From assembly GCF_947503125.1 (NCBI RefSeq), contig NZ_CANNCR010000016.1:1-64000 (forward strand): 64,000 nt of DNA, written 5' to 3'. Position 1 is the first letter of the stretch. Each line of letters opens with the position of its first letter. The translations under genes were made by a program, and so were the position numbers. Below the pieces are notes generated by a model. The model saw only the letters and a list, made by a program, of their open reading frames with translations, did not search any database and was not told where the DNA came from. Shown piece by piece: positions 1-9,573 of this stretch. The DNA is from an uncultured Metabacillus sp. (GTDB lineage: Bacteria > Bacillota > Bacilli > Bacillales > Bacillaceae).

Positions 1-470
1 TCGCTGGCTTGCCTAGCAGGCTAGCATACCCACCCCTCCATATAAAGTTACTAGTATCACTCTTTCCCGTTCTAAGGGTTGATATACTTATTTCTCTATC
101 AGTCTGCTAGCCCTTAATTTTTTTGTCCAGCTAAGTGTAACCTATCCAGCAATTTAAGTTAAATCTGTATATAGGAAGCTTTACTTCTTATTCAAGTAAA
201 CTGTCACTTAGTTTAAGTACATACTCGTCAAAGACTGACGAGTTTATAACATTTACCTTGCCAATTTCTAAGCCAATAAAACCGTCATTTAAACAGATTT
301 TTTGAATATGCGTCTCAAAATGGAACCCTTTGACCTCTAATGCAGGTGCTTTAGCAGATTATGGGAAAGCCATTAGATTAATGTTCGGATAAATAGTATA
401 ATATCAATCTCTTATATGTTTAAGGGTGGCGGATTAAAGGATAAAAGTAGATGAGAAGGAACTGAAAGTA
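1..470. other. Gene-poor leader region with eroded coding traces
   Basis: No complete gene with a ribosome binding site is visible. On the minus strand, 358 down to 188 stays open for about 56 codons and ends in TAA, with a protein-like composition (for example GFHFETHIQK and GLEIGKVNVINSS), but a stop lies directly upstream and no start codon or Shine-Dalgarno is seen. This may be the 3' remnant of a decayed gene. I do not recognise the family. Nothing else could be supported here. Confidence 0.3.
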
Positions 471-496
471 GAAGTGATAGCCTAAGCTATCACTTC
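471..496 (-). terminator. Hairpin downstream of the GH43 gene
   Basis: A perfect 11-bp inverted repeat (GAAGTGATAGC / GCTATCACTTC) with a 4-nt loop lies 54 nt beyond the stop of the minus-strand GH43 gene. Read on the minus strand it is followed by a moderately T-rich tract, so it fits a Rho-independent terminator, although the U-run is weak. Confidence 0.55.
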
Positions 497-549
497 GAAC
501 TCAGTTTATTCCTCTAATTATAGGGTCTGTATATTCATTTTCCAGTCTT

Positions 550-3159
550 TTAAGAAGGATCTCCTATCAAAGAATGTATACCGTTGTTATATTCATTCTT
601 TATCTCTTCTTCTGAAAGAACCGTATTGTCATAGATTTTTAAATCATCCATTAATCCTTTGTAAGGGGTATCCCAATAGTTTACACCTAAGCCAAAGACG
701 GAGCTTGCAGAAGTGAAAACATCCGGGAAGCCAGTACCAGAGAACGTTTCTTCTCCATTCATATATACGTTTATATTTCCGTTGTCTACGACAAAAGCGA
801 GATGTGTCCATTGATTCGGTTGAATCGCCACACCTGTATCAGCATCATACCATTTCGTTCCTGACCAGACCATTGTATTTCCGGCTCCTGGTCCTTTCGG
901 GACAAGGCTGACCCAGTTATTCATATCTCTAGCACCAAAGAATGTTGTTGTAAATTGTGTAAGTTCTTCAGGGTTAAGCCATAAAGAGACGCTGTACGTG
1001 TGACTTTTAATCAACCCGTTAGGCAGCTTAATACCTGATTCACCATTAAATAATGCTGCTTCACCTAGTATGCCATCACTGTGGGTAATATTACCGCCTT
1101 CATTATTGATTCGATTACCTGTTACGGTTCCTGAACCAAAGGTACCCGTCCGGTTATGAAGGTTATTATCAAATTCATAATGGGCCGTTACTTGAGGTGA
1201 CATGGTAAAGCTTGTCTGAAATGCTGCAAGCGGATCTGCACTATAAATTTCTACATGATATTCACCACTGTGAACATTAGTAGATTTATAATTGAAGGTA
1301 AATTGGCCTTTTTCCCCAGTCAGGGTCTGTTTGATATAATCAGAATTTCCGCTTGGATCTACGATTCTTGCAGCTACTAATCTTCCTTCTTTATTTTTTA
1401 ATTGTCCTTCTATAAGTATTTCTTTGGTAGAAGGGTTAAACGTTACGTTTACGTCTTTCATCTTTTGGGGCTTCTTCTTATTTTCGATTACCTCAAGGTT
1501 AACGCTTGAAGAAAAATGTCCATCTTCCGTAATCGCTGTTAATGTGGCCTGTCCTTTAGAATGGGCGCTCAACATCACGTTAACTTCCCCTTCAGGTGTA
1601 ATGTACGGCGAGCCTGATACAGAAAGGACATCTGGGTTTGATGAGAAAAATTTGACATCTTTTATTAATGCATCATCAGGAAGAGTCTTTGCTGTTAACA
1701 CTGTTTCTGTACCTTCCTTTAAGACTTCTGAATGAATATTAAGCTCAATCCCATTAACATTTGCTTCTTTTAATTGAAATGTTGCGCTATTTTTATCCCC
1801 TATCAAGTTTGTTGCAGATAATCCTAACGTATGATCCTCTTTTTGAAAGAGATATAAGTTTTCTGCGTTATATGCCTGGAAAGAAGAGAATGCATCATCT
1901 GCTAGGCCAGAAACAACTTTAAATGTGGCTTGTTCTTTAAATTTTTGAGTTCCATTGTTTTTTGCTAGGATAATAGTCGAACCGTCTCTTTTTAAATAAT
2001 ATCCTGGTTTATTTTCAGCTTGAAATGATATATACGCTTCTCCACTGTCTGCCAATCCAGGGACAGGATACCATTGGTAGTTATATCGATTTCCAGAGAG
2101 CGAGCTGATCCGTATTTCATCATTAGAATGAAAGACATATCCATTTTCGTTTTTTACTTGAAGTAAGCGAGGTTCATCGTTGATACCTGAAGCGGTAGGT
2201 CTCATCTTCTTGATCTTACCGTCAGGATAATAGTTCAGCTCCTCAATCGATACCGATCGTCGATAATCTCCACCAGTAGGCAAGGCAGCATTGTGATAAA
2301 TAAAATACCATTGTCCAGCGTATTCAATAATTGATTGGTGATTGGTTCCAGACCCTCCTGTTGAGTCCATTAATTTACCGGCAAAGGTCCAAGGTCCAGC
2401 CGGGCTGTCACTTATCGCATAGCCAATCTCCTCTGGCCAATTCATAGCAAAGGAGAGATAGTACTTTCCATTATACTTGTGCAGCCAAGGCGCTTCTGTG
2501 TAGGAACCTTGCATTCCATCAATCGACACTTGATGAATCTCTCCGTCTAGTTCAACCATATTATCTTTTAATTTTGCATAATATAAATGGGTATTTCCCC
2601 AGTATAAATAGGCTTGTCCATCATCATCAATAAAAACGGTTGGATCAATATTATCCCAAGGCTCTTCACCCATACTTTCCGGATTAGGTGTCATACTGTT
2701 GCTAACTAATGGACCTCCGATCGCATCCTTCCAGCCCTTTACAGGATCATCGGAAACCGCTACACCAATTGAATAACCCTTTTCATTCGGATCAGGGTTA
2801 TAGACAGTTGTGTACCAATAAAATTTTCCGTCTCTTTCTATGACTTGCCCGGCCCATGCTGAATCACGGTCTGCCCATTCAAAAATCGTTCTAGGAACGG
2901 TTCCTTCTCGTGTCCAATTGTTCATGTCAGTAGAAGAATAAATACTCCATTCCTTCAATACAAAAAAATTGTCGTTGGTGGCTGCTTCATCATGACCAAC
3001 ATATAAGTAAACTTTCCCGTTATGTACCAAGGCAGCAGGGTCAGCACTAAAGCTATCTTTAATCACAGGATTCCCTTTGTTAGTGATCGCATGACCGATT
3101 CTATGATTTGGTATGATTAATAAAAATATTAATAATATAGGGATCATTCGTTTGATCAT
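550..3159 (-). CDS. Secreted glycoside hydrolase family 43 enzyme with C-terminal LamG domain
   Basis: Predicted to hydrolyse arabinan or xylan-type hemicellulose outside the cell. From the chosen ATG, residues 1-24 form a signal peptide (KR, hydrophobic core, cut near GHA). A GH43 five-bladed propeller follows with its three acidic residues in typical contexts: FSADPA (Asp40), NIDPTVF (Asp172) and YTEAPW (Glu222). After it come a carbohydrate-binding-like stretch, an Ig-like (Big_2-type) region at about 475-560, and a LamG/concanavalin-like domain at about 650-855. The ATG at 3159 is preceded by an ACGAGGAC ribosome site. A longer TTG reading at 3198 is unlikely because it lies inside a cre box. 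Monocistronic and probably catabolite-repressed. Whether it is an arabinanase, arabinofuranosidase or xylosidase cannot be told from sequence alone. Confidence 0.85.
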   Translation of the reverse strand: MIKRMIPILLIFLLIIPNHRIGHAITNKGNPVIKDSFSADPAALVHNGKVYLYVGHDEAATNDNFFVLKEWSIYSSTDMNNWTREGTVPRTIFEWADRDSAWAGQVIERDGKFYWYTTVYNPDPNEKGYSIGVAVSDDPVKGWKDAIGGPLVSNSMTPNPESMGEEPWDNIDPTVFIDDDGQAYLYWGNTHLYYAKLKDNMVELDGEIHQVSIDGMQGSYTEAPWLHKYNGKYYLSFAMNWPEEIGYAISDSPAGPWTFAGKLMDSTGGSGTNHQSIIEYAGQWYFIYHNAALPTGGDYRRSVSIEELNYYPDGKIKKMRPTASGINDEPRLLQVKNENGYVFHSNDEIRISSLSGNRYNYQWYPVPGLADSGEAYISFQAENKPGYYLKRDGSTIILAKNNGTQKFKEQATFKVVSGLADDAFSSFQAYNAENLYLFQKEDHTLGLSATNLIGDKNSATFQLKEANVNGIELNIHSEVLKEGTETVLTAKTLPDDALIKDVKFFSSNPDVLSVSGSPYITPEGEVNVMLSAHSKGQATLTAITEDGHFSSSVNLEVIENKKKPQKMKDVNVTFNPSTKEILIEGQLKNKEGRLVAARIVDPSGNSDYIKQTLTGEKGQFTFNYKSTNVHSGEYHVEIYSADPLAAFQTSFTMSPQVTAHYEFDNNLHNRTGTFGSGTVTGNRINNEGGNITHSDGILGEAALFNGESGIKLPNGLIKSHTYSVSLWLNPEELTQFTTTFFGARDMNNWVSLVPKGPGAGNTMVWSGTKWYDADTGVAIQPNQWTHLAFVVDNGNINVYMNGEETFSGTGFPDVFTSASSVFGLGVNYWDTPYKGLMDDLKIYDNTVLSEEEIKNEYNNGIHSLIGDPS

Positions 3160-3183
3160 ATTTAGTCCTCGTTTCTTTATTAT

Positions 3184-3197
3184 TGTTAACGCTTTCA
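3184..3197 (-). promoter_or_regulatory. cre box (CcpA site) upstream of GH43
   Basis: On the minus strand TGAAAGCGTTAACA matches the cre consensus TGWNANCGNTNWCA at every position. It lies 25-38 nt upstream of the GH43 start, where CcpA would block transcription. Confidence 0.75.
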
Positions 3198-3523
3198 ATA
3201 TTGAGTGTTCAATTAGATAAATGTCCGGATAATCTTCTTCAAACCTCCTTTTTTCTGAAATTCTCCAACTAGTTTATAAATTTATTAATATGTTAATATT
3301 TATATTAATAATAATGTAAATAATTGGAGTGGTCAATAACTAAAGTAACATTATTTTATTTTTGAAAAATGATCTGAAACCAAATATGGTATCTAATAAT
3401 TTGATAAAAATATTTTCATTTTTATCTTTAATTTATCAAGAAGTCACTATTGAACGTTCTGCTTATAGTGTAAACTAGTAGTATGATAATCGATAAAATC
3501 CTTATGGAGGTTTTCACTGTATT

Positions 3524-4477
3524 ATGCCTAATCACTATGAAGATTCAAATTTAAAACTTTTTACGCTAAACTCTGAACCGGAATTATCCAAAAAAATTAG
3601 TGAAATTCTTGGGGTTGAATTAGGGAAGAGTTCTGTTTCACGCTTTAGTGATGGAGAAATCCAAATTAATATTGAGGAAAGTATTCGTGGCAGCGAAATC
3701 TATCTTGTTCAATCGATCAGCGATCCGGTAAACGAACATTTAATGGAGCTCTTAATTATGATCGATGCCTTAAAGCGTGCTTCTGCGAAAACAATCAACC
3801 TCGTTATACCGTATTATGGCTATGCAAGACAGGATCGTAAAGCAAGAGCAAGGGAGCCGATTACAGCAAAGCTTGTGGCAAATCTTATCCAAAGAGCTGG
3901 TGCAACCCGTGTGATCACTTTGGATCTGCATGCACCGCAAATTCAAGGATTTTTTGATATTCCAATCGATCATCTTTTAGGTGTGCCTATCTTAGGGGAT
4001 TATTTCCAAAATAAGCAGCTTGATGATATCGTGATTGTTTCTCCAGATCATGGCGGGGTAACACGTGCTCGTAAATTGGCTGATCGCCTAAAGGCACCGA
4101 TTGCAATCATTGATAAAAGACGCCCAAGACCAAATGTGGTTGAAGTGATGAACATTGTCGGGGATATCAAAGGAAAAACAGCGATTCTTATCGATGATAT
4201 TATTGATACAGCAGGAACGATTACATTAGCTGCAAATGCTCTTTTCGAAAATGGCGCAAAAGAGGTTTATGCTTGCTGTACACATCCGGTTTTATCTGGT
4301 CCTGCCATTGAGCGCATCAAAAACTCTACTATTAAGGAGCTAGTTGTAACAGATTCCATTAGACTTCCTGAAGAAAAGCGAATTGATAAGCTAGTTGAAC
4401 TTTCTGTTGCTCCGTTAATCAGTGAAGCAATCAAACGGGTACATGAAAAGCAATCAGTTGATGAACTTGTTCAATAA
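3524..4477 (+). CDS. prs: Ribose-phosphate pyrophosphokinase (PRPP synthetase)
   Basis: Makes PRPP from ribose 5-phosphate and ATP for nucleotide, His and Trp synthesis in the cytosol. The 317-residue protein has the class I length. It carries the flexible-loop motif [16 protein letters not shown], the metal and ribose-5-phosphate region [15 protein letters not shown], and the PRPP-binding loop [12 protein letters not shown]. It is closely similar along its length to the Bacillus subtilis Prs sequence as I recall it. The gene stands alone between two glycosidase genes with a GGAGG ribosome site and its own terminator. In Bacillus the main prs normally sits beside glmU, so this may be a second copy, which the window cannot prove. 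Confidence 0.93.
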   Translation: MPNHYEDSNLKLFTLNSEPELSKKISEILGVELGKSSVSRFSDGEIQINIEESIRGSEIYLVQSISDPVNEHLMELLIMIDALKRASAKTINLVIPYYGYARQDRKARAREPITAKLVANLIQRAGATRVITLDLHAPQIQGFFDIPIDHLLGVPILGDYFQNKQLDDIVIVSPDHGGVTRARKLADRLKAPIAIIDKRRPRPNVVEVMNIVGDIKGKTAILIDDIIDTAGTITLAANALFENGAKEVYACCTHPVLSGPAIERIKNSTIKELVVTDSIRLPEEKRIDKLVELSVAPLISEAIKRVHEKQSVDELVQ

Positions 4478-4486
4478 AATCATTTA

Positions 4487-4536
4487 AAAAAAGATCAAGC
4501 AAACCTGAAACGAAGGGTTGCTTGATCTTTTTTTTG
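4487..4536 (+). terminator. Rho-independent terminator after prs
   Basis: GATCAAGCAA pairs perfectly with TTGCTTGATC across a short loop and is followed by eight or more T residues, with a matching A-run upstream that also allows function on the other strand. Confidence 0.85.
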
Positions 4537-4560
4537 TAGGTTCATGGCAAGCGAGCGAAA

Positions 4561-4640
4561 ACGCCGATATATTTGGAAAATCGCCGATAAAATTTAAAAA
4601 ACGCCGATATAATCGGAGAGTCTCCGATAAGAATACACTT
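4561..4640. repeat. Degenerate 20-bp tandem repeat (four units, CGCCGATA core)
   Basis: Four cores, ACGCCGATA at 4561, TCGCCGATA at 4581, ACGCCGATA at 4601 and TCTCCGATA at 4621, are spaced exactly 20 bp apart between the convergent ends of prs and the GH2 gene. Sequence between the cores is AT-rich and poorly conserved. Function unknown. Confidence 0.6.
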
Positions 4641-4703
4641 TCTTGTCTTCAAAACAACAATTCTTACGAAAACAATCTTTTTTGTATGTTAACTCTACTT
4701 ACT

Positions 4704-7700
4704 TCACTTCTCAAACCGGAACCAGCCAAAATCGAAGTTGCTGCCTGGCAGGAAGATGAACGTCACCTTTTGGACTCCGGTTATTTTATCAAGTTCAAAG
4801 ACACGCTCTTCGTATTCCTCTGAGTACGTAAATTCAATCAATTGATTTGTTTCCCCTTCTTGGTCAGCAAAGCGGATATGAATGGTATTTTTATCAATCG
4901 GTGATCGGCCATATATCACAAGCTTTGAAGCACCCTCACTTGTAAAGTCCAGCACATCCAATTCTAACGAAACATTATTTCCTATTCCTTCAACACGGTT
5001 TTCATTCAGCTTAAATGTGTCCCCATAGATGTGGTCACAGTCAGCGGCATTATTTTGCGCAAAGGCTCGATTTGTTCGTTCAAAGGAAAAGCCCTTAATA
5101 TGAACCTTCTGCTGAAGGACAAAACAGATCGAGGTAATTCCTTTCAGCCTTTTTGATAGACGATACGTTTCTTCCTGATACACATTCCACTTTGATTCCT
5201 TTTGATAGATCACATCTGCCAGACATTCACTTCCGTCTTCATCAGGCATGCCCTCCCAAATTTGCAAAGAATACGCTTCATTTGTTAAGGCGAAAATTGG
5301 AATGGTGATCGTATCAGAACCATATGGGCCGAAGTCGATATCACGAAAGCCTACCTGTGTTTCGCCATCTCTGCTCGTTGCAACGCCTCTTTCGTTCCCA
5401 TTTCCGACCTCACCTTTACTATACTCATACAATCCTGCGGAAATAAATCCGTATGGGTCCTTGTAGGCTGTACCAAGGCCAACAGCCTGAAATTCTAACT
5501 GGGAGATGAGCTTGGTTTTGTCGCTGCCGTTTTTACTCGTACAGCGGAGTCGAAATTCACCATCACCTAGTGCCGTTATTTTCGCCTTATGACCAATTGC
5601 TTCGACCTTGGCGATATTGGACTCAATCCCTGCATCATTGACGACACTCCATTCAACCTCTTGATAGGACGTCGTTTCCGGGTGTAATTTTGCGCTTACA
5701 TACATCTCGGTTGTTGTTTCATTAAATAGTTGTCCTGTCTCGCTGATCAATTCGATTTTACGAAGAGGGATTTCTTCCTTGCTTCCCATCACACATGGTA
5801 AATCTTGATTTTCGATATGTGCCGTAATGCCTTCTATAGAATCCTTTGCTGGAAGTGACTCAAATTCAGCGGTTTGGTTTTCCAATCCTTTAGAAGATAC
5901 TTCGATTTGAATCTTACCTGGTTCTAAGGTTGCCCCAATGATCGCCATGAGCTTGCCTGAGAATAATCGTCTGGACAAACCTTTATATGGGTCATAATCG
6001 GTACTATCTCCATTATCAAGACCGATGAGACGGCCGGCCCCAGTCACATTCACATGTACCCGGTTATTGGCATTTTCGACAGGATTTCCAGCTTCGTCTT
6101 TCATCGTGATTTCGACAAAAAGTAAATCCTGACCATTTGCAATTAGTTGTTCTTTATCTGCCTGCAAACAAATATTCTTTGCATCTTTAAAGGATCTCTT
6201 ACGATCAGTTGCGATCACGCTGCCATTTTCATCATAGGCGATCGCTGTTAATTCGCCTTCTTCATAAGGGATCTTCCACCAGCCAACAAGCTGTTCACCA
6301 TGTTCATGGTCAATATCAAAGGTTCCGATTGTGTTCCCATTCAATTGCAGTTCAATTTTTGGTGCATTTGAACATACGCGAACATCAATCATTTGCCCTT
6401 TATTAAAATCCCAATAAGGAAAAATATGCACCATTGGCTTTGTCTTGTAATCTGTCCAGGCCGCTTGATAAATGTAATAAGAATCCTTCTTAAAGGTAGC
6501 TGTATCAATTTGTCCAAAATAAGAGTTCTTTGTATGATAAGGTGTCGGTTCACCGATATAGTCAAAGCCAGTCCAAAGAAATTGGCCGAGAGAGAAAGGG
6601 GTATCTCTTTCTGCTAGAATACATGCTTCAGCTGACTTTGCCCCCCAGCTTGTCGTACTATTCCCAAGTGCAGAGCATTGCTCGTCATCATCTGCCAGGA
6701 TCGATTTTTCAAATGGGAAATGATAGATGCCCCTGCTTTGTACGACAGAAGAGGTTTCACTGCCATAAATGATCCAATCAGGATGCTCCTCATGATGCTT
6801 TTGATAATATTTTTCTGCATAATTATAGCCGGCAACCTTTACAAGATCGGCACATTTTTGCGCATTCTCCCATGGCATATAGTTCGAACCGATGGTAACG
6901 CTCGCATTTCCTTTCGGATCATATTGTCGTACACAGTCCATGAGCAGTTTAGTGATCTCTTGACCTCTTTCATCTGCATGGGTATCATAAATTTCATTTC
7001 CAATGCTCCACATAATCAGGCTTGGATGATTTCGATCACGCATCACCCAGCTTTTCACATCAAGATGGGCCCAATCCTTAAAGAATCTTGCATAATCATA
7101 AGGTGTTTTTGATCGTTCCCACATATCAAATGCTTCGGAAACGACAAGAAACCCCATCTCATCTGCTAAATCCATCAGTTCCTTTGCCGGCATATTGTGA
7201 GCGGTACGGATCGCGTTCACACCCATATCCTTTAAAATCTCAAATCTTCTTTTTAAGGCTGTCTTATTAAATGCAGCTCCTAAGGCGCCTAAGTCATGAT
7301 GCTCACATACACCGTTTAATTTCATTTTTTTATCATTCAATAGGAAACCTTGACTAGGATCCAGGGTAATTTTTCGGAAGCCGATATTTTGTGTAATCGT
7401 TTCAATTTCTTTATGATCGACTATATCCAACTTTGTAATCAATTGATAAAGTGCAGGATCATCAGTGCTCCATAACAAAGGGTCTTCTATAAAAAGCCTT
7501 TGCTGGTTAAAAGAAAGGGGGGGATCTCCTGGAATCACCCTCTCTGCAGTAGTCCCGAGCAGTTGGCCTTTATACATGAGGGAGTGTGATAGCTGTACTT
7601 CTTCATTGATGTTTATTTCGGTGTCGATCTCTACCTGCCACCCGCCATCCTGCTGGGTCGTTGAAATGTAGATCCCATCTGTTACAATATGATTTTTGTC

Positions 7701-8117
7701 CCGAGTTTTTAACCAGACATTCCGATAAATGCCTGCACCTGAGTACCATCGGCTATTAGGGCTTTGAAACACGACTTTTACTAGTATTTCATTTTCCCCT
7801 TCAACAAGTGCATCTGTGATGTCATGTTCAAATGAGGAATAGCCGTATTTCCATTCGCCAATAAATTTGCCGTTTACATATAGGGAGGAATCCATATAAA
7901 CTCCATCAAAACACAAGAGATTTTCCTTAGCTGCTTCAGAGCGGATAAAGCGCTTACGATACCAGCCAATGCTGTTCTCATAAAGAGTTGTTGTTTGATA
8001 GATGAGCCAATCATGGGGGATATCCACAGCTTCAAATGTCAAAGCTGTGTAATCTGTCTCTTCTAAACTGCTTTTAGCAAATTCCCAGCCATCATTAAAA
8101 AGGATTTTTTTATTCAT
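4704..8117 (-). CDS. Glycoside hydrolase family 2 beta-galactosidase-like protein
   Basis: A large cytosolic GH2 enzyme of 1137 residues with no signal peptide. The N-terminal sugar-binding jelly roll (about 1-145) and Ig-like domain (about 150-250) lead into a TIM barrel with the acid/base glutamate in SIGNE (Glu375) and the likely nucleophile in YGSET (Glu454). Downstream lie a DUF4982-type segment, Ig-like and bacterial Ig-like parts, and a C-terminal carbohydrate-binding-like domain, which accounts for the extra length over LacZ. The gene is divergent from a sugar ABC importer, so it probably cleaves the imported oligosaccharide. The barrel also fits beta-glucuronidase or other GH2 activities. 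The cognate sugar is unknown. Confidence 0.85.
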   Translation of the reverse strand: MNKKILFNDGWEFAKSSLEETDYTALTFEAVDIPHDWLIYQTTTLYENSIGWYRKRFIRSEAAKENLLCFDGVYMDSSLYVNGKFIGEWKYGYSSFEHDITDALVEGENEILVKVVFQSPNSRWYSGAGIYRNVWLKTRDKNHIVTDGIYISTTQQDGGWQVEIDTEININEEVQLSHSLMYKGQLLGTTAERVIPGDPPLSFNQQRLFIEDPLLWSTDDPALYQLITKLDIVDHKEIETITQNIGFRKITLDPSQGFLLNDKKMKLNGVCEHHDLGALGAAFNKTALKRRFEILKDMGVNAIRTAHNMPAKELMDLADEMGFLVVSEAFDMWERSKTPYDYARFFKDWAHLDVKSWVMRDRNHPSLIMWSIGNEIYDTHADERGQEITKLLMDCVRQYDPKGNASVTIGSNYMPWENAQKCADLVKVAGYNYAEKYYQKHHEEHPDWIIYGSETSSVVQSRGIYHFPFEKSILADDDEQCSALGNSTTSWGAKSAEACILAERDTPFSLGQFLWTGFDYIGEPTPYHTKNSYFGQIDTATFKKDSYYIYQAAWTDYKTKPMVHIFPYWDFNKGQMIDVRVCSNAPKIELQLNGNTIGTFDIDHEHGEQLVGWWKIPYEEGELTAIAYDENGSVIATDRKRSFKDAKNICLQADKEQLIANGQDLLFVEITMKDEAGNPVENANNRVHVNVTGAGRLIGLDNGDSTDYDPYKGLSRRLFSGKLMAIIGATLEPGKIQIEVSSKGLENQTAEFESLPAKDSIEGITAHIENQDLPCVMGSKEEIPLRKIELISETGQLFNETTTEMYVSAKLHPETTSYQEVEWSVVNDAGIESNIAKVEAIGHKAKITALGDGEFRLRCTSKNGSDKTKLISQLEFQAVGLGTAYKDPYGFISAGLYEYSKGEVGNGNERGVATSRDGETQVGFRDIDFGPYGSDTITIPIFALTNEAYSLQIWEGMPDEDGSECLADVIYQKESKWNVYQEETYRLSKRLKGITSICFVLQQKVHIKGFSFERTNRAFAQNNAADCDHIYGDTFKLNENRVEGIGNNVSLELDVLDFTSEGASKLVIYGRSPIDKNTIHIRFADQEGETNQLIEFTYSEEYEERVFELDKITGVQKVTFIFLPGSNFDFGWFRFEK

Positions 8118-8525
8118 ATTTTGTATACTCGCTTTCTTCTCGTTTATTTTGGGAAAGATAGGCTATGAAGACTGACATTGATGACTTATTAGGGTATTTT
8201 CATTGTTAGAAAAACCGTTGAACATTGGTGTTTCTCTTCATGTATCACCTCTTTAAATAGCAGAGTTGATTAACAAAAGTTCGACAATTCCAGCTGTTTT
8301 GTGTCATAACTGTAAAAAAAGTAAAAGAAATGTATTGAATAAAGAGAAAACTTAGTTTATTATATAAACATAGTTACCATACTAGTACATCTAATGTGCA
8401 ACTGTTAGTTATTAAACTACTATATGTAAAGGGAAAAGTAAATATTTATTGCTAGAAAACTACCATACTAATATGTTCATTTTTTCTGGTGTTCAGCTCT
8501 TTACAACATGTTTTTATCCCTGATA

Positions 8526-8539
8526 TGTAAGCGTTTTAA
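8526..8539 (+). promoter_or_regulatory. Probable cre box upstream of the first ABC importer
   Basis: TGTAAGCGTTTTAA fits the cre consensus at 13 of 14 positions (the C of the terminal CA is A). It lies in the 475-bp divergent region between the GH2 gene and the permease genes, close to the permease start, so it could give catabolite control of the importer. The rest of this divergent region is AT-rich and shows no other clear site. Confidence 0.5.
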
Positions 8540-8592
8540 CAGGGTGAAATAAAATGCAAGATTTTATTATGAATGAAGTCAGGGGGGCTAAT

Positions 8593-9561
8593 ATGGGGGA
8601 AGTTAAAATCGAAAAGGCTGGCAATGCTCAAGTATTAAAAGAAGTGAAGACAAGTAAGCTAGCAAGAATGGCGACTTTAATACGCAAGGATTGGCAGCTT
8701 TACTCATTGTTGATTTTGCCGATGATTTATTTGGTGATTTTTAAATATGGTCCAATGATTGGAAATGTCATTGCTTTTAGGCGATTTGTTCCCGGTGGCA
8801 ATATTTACGGAGAAGCATGGGTCGGCTTTCACTATTTCAAAATGTTTATTAATGACCCGACGTTCTGGAAGGTATTCACAAATACCCTCGTGATTGGCGG
8901 ACTAACCCTATTGCTTTGCTTTCCAATGCCAATTATCTTTGCTTTATTGTTAAATGAAGTGAAGTCGAAAAAATTCAAGAAATTTGTTCAGACCGCATCT
9001 TATTTGCCGCACTTCTTATCGATTGTTATTGTTGCCGGAATGATTCTTCAATTGACCGCAATCAATGGTTCGATTAATGCAATTGTTGAGTTCTTTACAG
9101 GAGAGAAAATTAACTTTATTCAGCAAGCTGAATGGTTTAGAACCATCTATATTAGCTCAGAGATTTGGCAAGGAATGGGCTGGGGAGCGATTTTATACTT
9201 AGCAGCGCTAACAACGATTGATGAATCCCTCTACGAAGCTGCGAAAATGGATGGGGCGAATCGCTGGAAGCAAACACTACATATCACCATTCCAGGGATC
9301 CTTCCAACCATTGTGACATTGTTAATCTTAAATATCGGCAGCTTTATGGCTGTAGGCTTTGAGAAAATCTTGCTTTTGTATAATCCATTAACCTATGAAA
9401 CGTCAGATGTTATTTCTACTTATTTATATCGTGTCGGTCTTGAATCAAGTAACTTCAGTTATGCGACAGCGATTGGGTTATTCGAGTCTATTATTGGATT
9501 GATCTTGGTTTTAACTGCAAACGGTATTTCGCGGAAGCTAACAGAAAGAAGTCTATGGTAG
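8593..9561 (+). CDS. ABC sugar transporter permease, LplB-type
   Basis: Inner-membrane subunit of a carbohydrate importer, with about six transmembrane helices. The cytoplasmic EAA loop, which contacts the ATPase, is seen as EAAKMDGANRWKQTLHITIP. Type, order and neighbours match LplB/YtcP-like oligosaccharide importers. I chose the ATG at 8593 because AGGGGGG lies 5 nt before it. The in-frame ATG at 8554, with a weaker AGGGTGA, would add 13 residues. It is followed after 12 nt by the partner permease. No ATP-binding subunit is encoded in the cluster. Confidence 0.88.
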   Translation: MGEVKIEKAGNAQVLKEVKTSKLARMATLIRKDWQLYSLLILPMIYLVIFKYGPMIGNVIAFRRFVPGGNIYGEAWVGFHYFKMFINDPTFWKVFTNTLVIGGLTLLLCFPMPIIFALLLNEVKSKKFKKFVQTASYLPHFLSIVIVAGMILQLTAINGSINAIVEFFTGEKINFIQQAEWFRTIYISSEIWQGMGWGAILYLAALTTIDESLYEAAKMDGANRWKQTLHITIPGILPTIVTLLILNIGSFMAVGFEKILLLYNPLTYETSDVISTYLYRVGLESSNFSYATAIGLFESIIGLILVLTANGISRKLTERSLW

Positions 9562-9573
9562 GAGGTGGCTTTC

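Noticed and set aside
4518-4823. Plus-strand open frame of about 100 codons
   Set aside because: It crosses the prs terminator and the 20-bp repeat, then runs antisense into the GH2 gene. No convincing ribosome site.
8526-8541. LacI-type operator of perfect dyad symmetry
   Set aside because: The sequence fits cre at 13 of 14 positions, but the extended dyad has two extra bases, so a separate operator is not claimed.
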